DNA of 33,728 nt from Lichenibacterium minor (GTDB lineage: Bacteria; Pseudomonadota; Alphaproteobacteria; Rhizobiales; Beijerinckiaceae). The position numbers and the translations under genes were made by a program. This document shows positions 30,952-33,728 of this stretch, piece after piece. The stretch covers positions 1 through 33,728 of the forward strand of contig NZ_QYBB01000042.1 in NCBI RefSeq assembly GCF_004137685.1. The letters are read 5' to 3'. Every line of letters begins with the position of its first letter. Positions within the stretch are counted from its first letter, which is position 1. The notes under the pieces are model-generated. The model did not search any database. It was not told the DNA's origin and saw nothing but the letters and a program-made list of their open reading frames with translations.

Positions 30952-30964
30952 AGGGAGACGCGCG

Positions 30965-32161
30965 ATGGAGATCGGGTTCACGCCGGCCGAGGAGGCCTTC
31001 CGCGACGAGGTCCGCGCTTTCCTGCGCGAGAAGCTCCCGCCGCGCACCGCCGCCAAGGTGCTCGGGTCGAAGCGCCTGACGCGCGACGACCTCGCCGAAT
31101 GGCATGCGTTGCTGAACGCGCGGGGCTGGCTCGCCGTGGGCTGGCCGGCCGACCAGGGCGGCCCGGGCTGGACGGTGATGCAGGGCTTCATCTTCGACCT
31201 CGAATGCGCCCTCGCCGGCGCGCCGCGGGTGATCCCGTTCGGGGTGAAGATGCTCGGGCCGGTGCTGATGAAATACGGCACGGAAGCCCAGAAGAGCCAT
31301 TACCTGCCGCGCATCCTCGACGGCACGGATTGGTGGTGCCAAGGTTATTCTGAACCCGGCGCCGGCTCGGACCTCGCGAGCCTGAAGACCGCGGCGGTGC
31401 GGGACGGCGACCATTACGTCGTCAACGGCCAGAAGACCTGGACCACGCTGGCGCAATATGCCGACCACATCTTCTGCCTCGTGCGCACGGACGCGTCCGT
31501 GAAGAAGCAGGAGGGCATCTCCTTCCTGCTGATCGACATGCGCACGCCCGGCGTCGAGGTGCGGCCGATCGTGACGCTCGACGGCGAGCACGAGGTCAAC
31601 GAGGTCTTCTTCACCGACGTGCGCGTGCCGGTCGGCAACCTCGTCGGCCCCGAGAACGCGGGATGGACGGTCGCGAAATACCTGCTCACCCACGAGCGGA
31701 CCAACATCGCGGGCATCGGCGAATCCATGCAGGCGTTGAACTGGCTGCGCCGGATCGCGTCGCGCGAAACGTCGAACGGGCGTTCGCTCGACCGCGATCC
31801 GCTGTTCGCGGCGCGGCTCGCCAGAGTGGAGATCGACCTCGAAAACATGAAGACCACGAACCTGCGCGTGCTCGCCACGGCGCAGCGCGGCGGGGCGCCG
31901 GGGGCCGAAAGCTCCATGCTGAAGATCCGCGGCACGGAGATCCGCCAGGAACTGACCAGCCTCACGCGCCGCGCGCTCGGCCCCTACGCCCAGCCTTTCA
32001 CGCCCGAGGCGCTCGACGATGGCTTCAACGGCGAGCCGGTCGGGCCACCTGACGCCGCGCCGGTCGCGGCCGAATATTTCAACAACCGCAAGCTGTCGAT
32101 CTACGGCGGCTCCAACGAGGTTCAGCGCGGCATCGTGGCGAAGGCGCTGCTGCGCCTCTGA
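30965..32161 (+). CDS. Acyl-CoA dehydrogenase, PimC-like large subunit, 398 aa
   Basis: This is a flavin acyl-CoA dehydrogenase. FAD/substrate signature CQGYSEPGAGSDLAS is at about 125-139 and NGQKTWTT at 154-161. At the usual base position (MCAD Glu376) the sequence reads YGGSNEVQR, with Gly381 in place of Glu. Glu244 in LTHERTNIAG matches the alternative base position used by isovaleryl- and long-chain acyl-CoA dehydrogenases. It resembles the large subunit of pimeloyl-CoA dehydrogenase and steroid side-chain dehydrogenases. It is followed by a second, smaller dehydrogenase gene, which suggests a two-subunit enzyme. A 13-bp gap separates it from the thioesterase. Confidence 0.92.
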   Translation: MEIGFTPAEEAFRDEVRAFLREKLPPRTAAKVLGSKRLTRDDLAEWHALLNARGWLAVGWPADQGGPGWTVMQGFIFDLECALAGAPRVIPFGVKMLGPVLMKYGTEAQKSHYLPRILDGTDWWCQGYSEPGAGSDLASLKTAAVRDGDHYVVNGQKTWTTLAQYADHIFCLVRTDASVKKQEGISFLLIDMRTPGVEVRPIVTLDGEHEVNEVFFTDVRVPVGNLVGPENAGWTVAKYLLTHERTNIAGIGESMQALNWLRRIASRETSNGRSLDRDPLFAARLARVEIDLENMKTTNLRVLATAQRGGAPGAESSMLKIRGTEIRQELTSLTRRALGPYAQPFTPEALDDGFNGEPVGPPDAAPVAAEYFNNRKLSIYGGSNEVQRGIVAKALLRL

Positions 32162-32172
32162 TCGCACGGTTT

Positions 32173-32215
32173 CCAAAGGCCCACGGCCTTTGGCCGCGTT
32201 CGGGGCGGAGCCCCG
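32173..32215. repeat. Twin hairpin between the paired dehydrogenase genes
   Basis: CCAAAGGC (32173-32180) pairs with GCCTTTGG (32186-32193) around a 5-base loop. CGGGGC (32201-32206) pairs with GCCCCG (32210-32215) around GGA. Such paired AAAGG/CCTTT and GGGGC/GCCCC hairpins recur between genes in related genomes, to my recollection, so this may be a dispersed REP-like element. Lying inside an operon it could adjust the ratio of the two subunits. Confidence 0.55.
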
Positions 32216-32262
32216 AGCCGATGTCGGGTTTCCTCGCCCTCCTGCCGTTCTGGACTGCCGCC

Positions 32263-33423
32263 ATGGATTTCACGCCCACCGACGAACGCCGGATGCTCGC
32301 CGACACGCTCGGGCGCTATCTCGCGACCGAGTACGACTTCGAAGCCCGCAAGCGGGCCATGGCGGCCCCGGACGGTTTCAGCCGCGCCGCCTGGGCCGGG
32401 ATGGCGGAGCTCGGCGTCGTCGGCGCCCTGTTCGACGAGGCGGCGGGCGGCTTCGGCGGCGCCGGCTTCGACGTCGGCACGGTGTTCGAAGCGCTGGGGC
32501 GCTCCATCGTGGTCGAGCCGTTCCTCGGCACCCTTCTGGCCGGGCGCTTGCTCGCAGCCGGGGGGGCGGACGGCGAGCTGCTGGCCTCCATCATCGACGG
32601 TTCGACGCTGGCCACGGCGGCCCTCTTCGAGGCGGACGGCCGCTACGACGCGATGCGGGTCGCGATGCGGGCCGAGCGCAGCGGCGAGGACTGGGTGTTG
32701 ACCGGCACCAAGGCCGTCGTGCCGATGCTGGAAGCCGCGGACGTGGTCGTGGTGTCGGCGCGCACGGGCGGGCAGGGCGCCGCCGAGGCGGGGATCTCGC
32801 TCTTCGCCGTGCGGCGCGGCGCCCCCGGGGTGGAGGTGCGCGGTTACGGCCTGATCGACGGCGCGCGCGGGGGAGAGCTGCGCCTCGACGGCGCGCGGCT
32901 CGACGCCTCCTGCCTCGTCGGTCCGGAGGGCGGCGCGGCGCCGCTGATCGAGGCCGCGTTGGCGGCCGGCGTCGTAGCGTTGAGCTACGAGGCCTTGGGC
33001 GCCATGGGGGCGGCGCGCGACGCGACGCTCGACTACCTGCGCACGCGCGTCCAGTTCGGCGCGCCCATCGGCAAGAGCCAGGTGCTGCAGCACCGCATGG
33101 CGACGGTGGAGATCGAGATCGAGCAGGCGCGGTCGGCCGCCATCAACGCCGCGGCGTCGCTCGACGGCGATCGCCACACGCGGGAGCGGGCCGTGTCGGC
33201 GGCGAAATACACGATCGGCCGGGTCGGCACGCTGGTGGCCGAGGAGGCGATCCAGATGCACGGCGGCATCGGCATGACCTGGGAACTGCCGCTGTCGCAT
33301 TACGCCAAGCGCATCGTCATGATCGACCATCAGCTCGGCGACGAGGACTACCACCTGCAGCGCTACATCGACCTCGGCCAGCGGGGCTCGCCGGCGATCA
33401 CGCCCCAGGATCTCGCCTCCTGA
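32263..33423 (+). CDS. Acyl-CoA dehydrogenase-like protein, PimD-type small subunit, 386 aa
   Basis: It has the acyl-CoA dehydrogenase fold (N-terminal helices, SGEDWVLTGTK at about 140-150, and RVQFGAPIGKSQ and QMHGGIGMTWE, which contact FAD across the subunit interface). No catalytic glutamate is seen at either known position: there is no YEG motif near the C-terminus, and the helix-G site reads AAGVVALSYEALG. This is what one finds in the non-catalytic partner of two-subunit acyl-CoA dehydrogenases, so it probably pairs with the upstream gene product. The ATG at 32263 gives the normal N-terminus MDFTPTDERRML. An ATG at 32221 would add fourteen residues and start right after a hairpin. Confidence 0.88.
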   Translation: MDFTPTDERRMLADTLGRYLATEYDFEARKRAMAAPDGFSRAAWAGMAELGVVGALFDEAAGGFGGAGFDVGTVFEALGRSIVVEPFLGTLLAGRLLAAGGADGELLASIIDGSTLATAALFEADGRYDAMRVAMRAERSGEDWVLTGTKAVVPMLEAADVVVVSARTGGQGAAEAGISLFAVRRGAPGVEVRGYGLIDGARGGELRLDGARLDASCLVGPEGGAAPLIEAALAAGVVALSYEALGAMGAARDATLDYLRTRVQFGAPIGKSQVLQHRMATVEIEIEQARSAAINAAASLDGDRHTRERAVSAAKYTIGRVGTLVAEEAIQMHGGIGMTWELPLSHYAKRIVMIDHQLGDEDYHLQRYIDLGQRGSPAITPQDLAS

Positions 33424-33484
33424 CGCGCCGCGGGCGCATCGTCGTCGCTTTCGGCCGTGTGTCCGGTCGATCCGTGCGTCGCTC

Positions 33485-33500
33485 CTCCCGTTTACGGGAG
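33485..33500. repeat. CTCCCG-N4-CGGGAG hairpin, dispersed-repeat type
   Basis: A 6-bp perfect stem with loop TTTA lies 62 bp after the last stop codon, followed by AAGGCGAGGG. The form CTCCCGTTTACGGGAGAAGG is close to a palindromic intergenic repeat common in Rhizobiales and Xanthomonas genomes. It may also help to end transcription, though it has no T-run. Confidence 0.5.
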
Positions 33501-33629
33501 AAGGCGAGGGAAGTCGGGGCGGGGCAGGGGAGGTGGGCCGATTCCCTGCTGCCTGCCGGGGGCTGCGAAGGCCCTGGGCAGGTATCGGCCGGGGTGCTTC
33601 GGATTTTTGCAGTTTTGTGAATTTCGGCG

Positions 33630-33659
33630 TTGACGGGTCTCCGCGGGGTATCCTATACA
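33630..33659 (+). promoter_or_regulatory. Good rightward promoter at the window end
   Basis: TTGACG (33630-33635) and TATACA (33654-33659) are spaced 18 bp, preceded by a T-rich stretch (GGATTTTTGCAGTTTTGTGA). The gene it serves lies beyond the window. In the 305-bp tail 33424-33728 I see no coding region; it holds the hairpin repeat at 33485, this promoter and an untranslated leader. Confidence 0.6.
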
Positions 33660-33728
33660 GCGTTCATCGACGGCGGCGCTGCTGATGAGCGGCCCGCGGG
33701 TTTCGACGCTTCCGAGTTTGTCTCAGGA

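Noticed and set aside
1..33728. tRNA, rRNA or other structured RNA genes
   Set aside because: I found no cloverleaf-like segment with a TTCGAATCC-type T loop and no rRNA sequence; the island uses comM rather than a tRNA gene as its target.

Overview
The window comes from a GC-rich alphaproteobacterium, most likely a member of the Hyphomicrobiales (Rhizobiales). The basis is base composition, the ComM/YifB, BVMO and acyl-CoA enzyme sequence types, and frequent GTG/TTG starts with GGAGG ribosome sites. No RNA gene is visible, so the assignment rests on protein character only.

Positions 1 to about 7093 are the right-hand part of an integrative island, somewhat less GC-rich than the rest. From right to left it carries a tyrosine integrase, an unknown 210-aa protein, an AlpA-like small winged-helix protein, a run of small unknown proteins including a PC4-like one, a VapE-type primase-helicase, a serine resolvase, a small unknown gene and a frameshifted remnant of a second serine recombinase. 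Eight junctions from the integrase down to the helicase gene are compact, mostly 1-4 bp stop/start overlaps. The only gap is an 85-bp space in front of alpA that holds a perfect 18-bp palindrome. Integrase, AlpA and VapE-type helicase together resemble phage satellites (P4/PICI-like) or small integrative elements. No capsid, tail or conjugation gene is in view, and the left end lies outside the window.

The island sits inside comM. The chromosomal frame resumes at about 7094, in the codons for the conserved LPKEG segment, and the first roughly 80-90 ComM codons are missing from this side. A start codon inside the island gives a chimeric 467-aa frame.

From 8461 to 33423 there is a dense acyl-CoA/lipid catabolic region in several transcription units. 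(a) A TetR gene faces a Baeyer-Villiger monooxygenase and an SDR across an 18-bp palindrome. (b) A rightward unit encodes an isomerase-like crotonase, a nitronate monooxygenase-like flavoprotein and a membrane-anchored alpha/beta hydrolase. (c) A leftward unit encodes thiolase, HAD-ECH fusion, long acyl-CoA dehydrogenase, hotdog thioesterase and a LiuR-like MerR regulator. (d) A leftward outer-membrane protein of the phenol-degradation MetA/SphA type and a double-headed TetR regulator follow. (e) Rightward come an APH-like phosphotransferase, an SDR and an ECH-HAD fusion, then thiolase, acyl-CoA ligase, thioesterase and two acyl-CoA dehydrogenases. The last of these lacks the usual catalytic glutamate, as in two-subunit acyl-CoA dehydrogenases.

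Taken together the chromosomal genes could take up a hydrophobic ketone or alicyclic compound, insert oxygen, open the ester or lactone, activate the acid to a CoA thioester and degrade it by beta-oxidation. That pathway is an inference; the substrate cannot be read from the sequence. The window ends with a hairpin repeat and a good rightward promoter for a gene beyond the edge.
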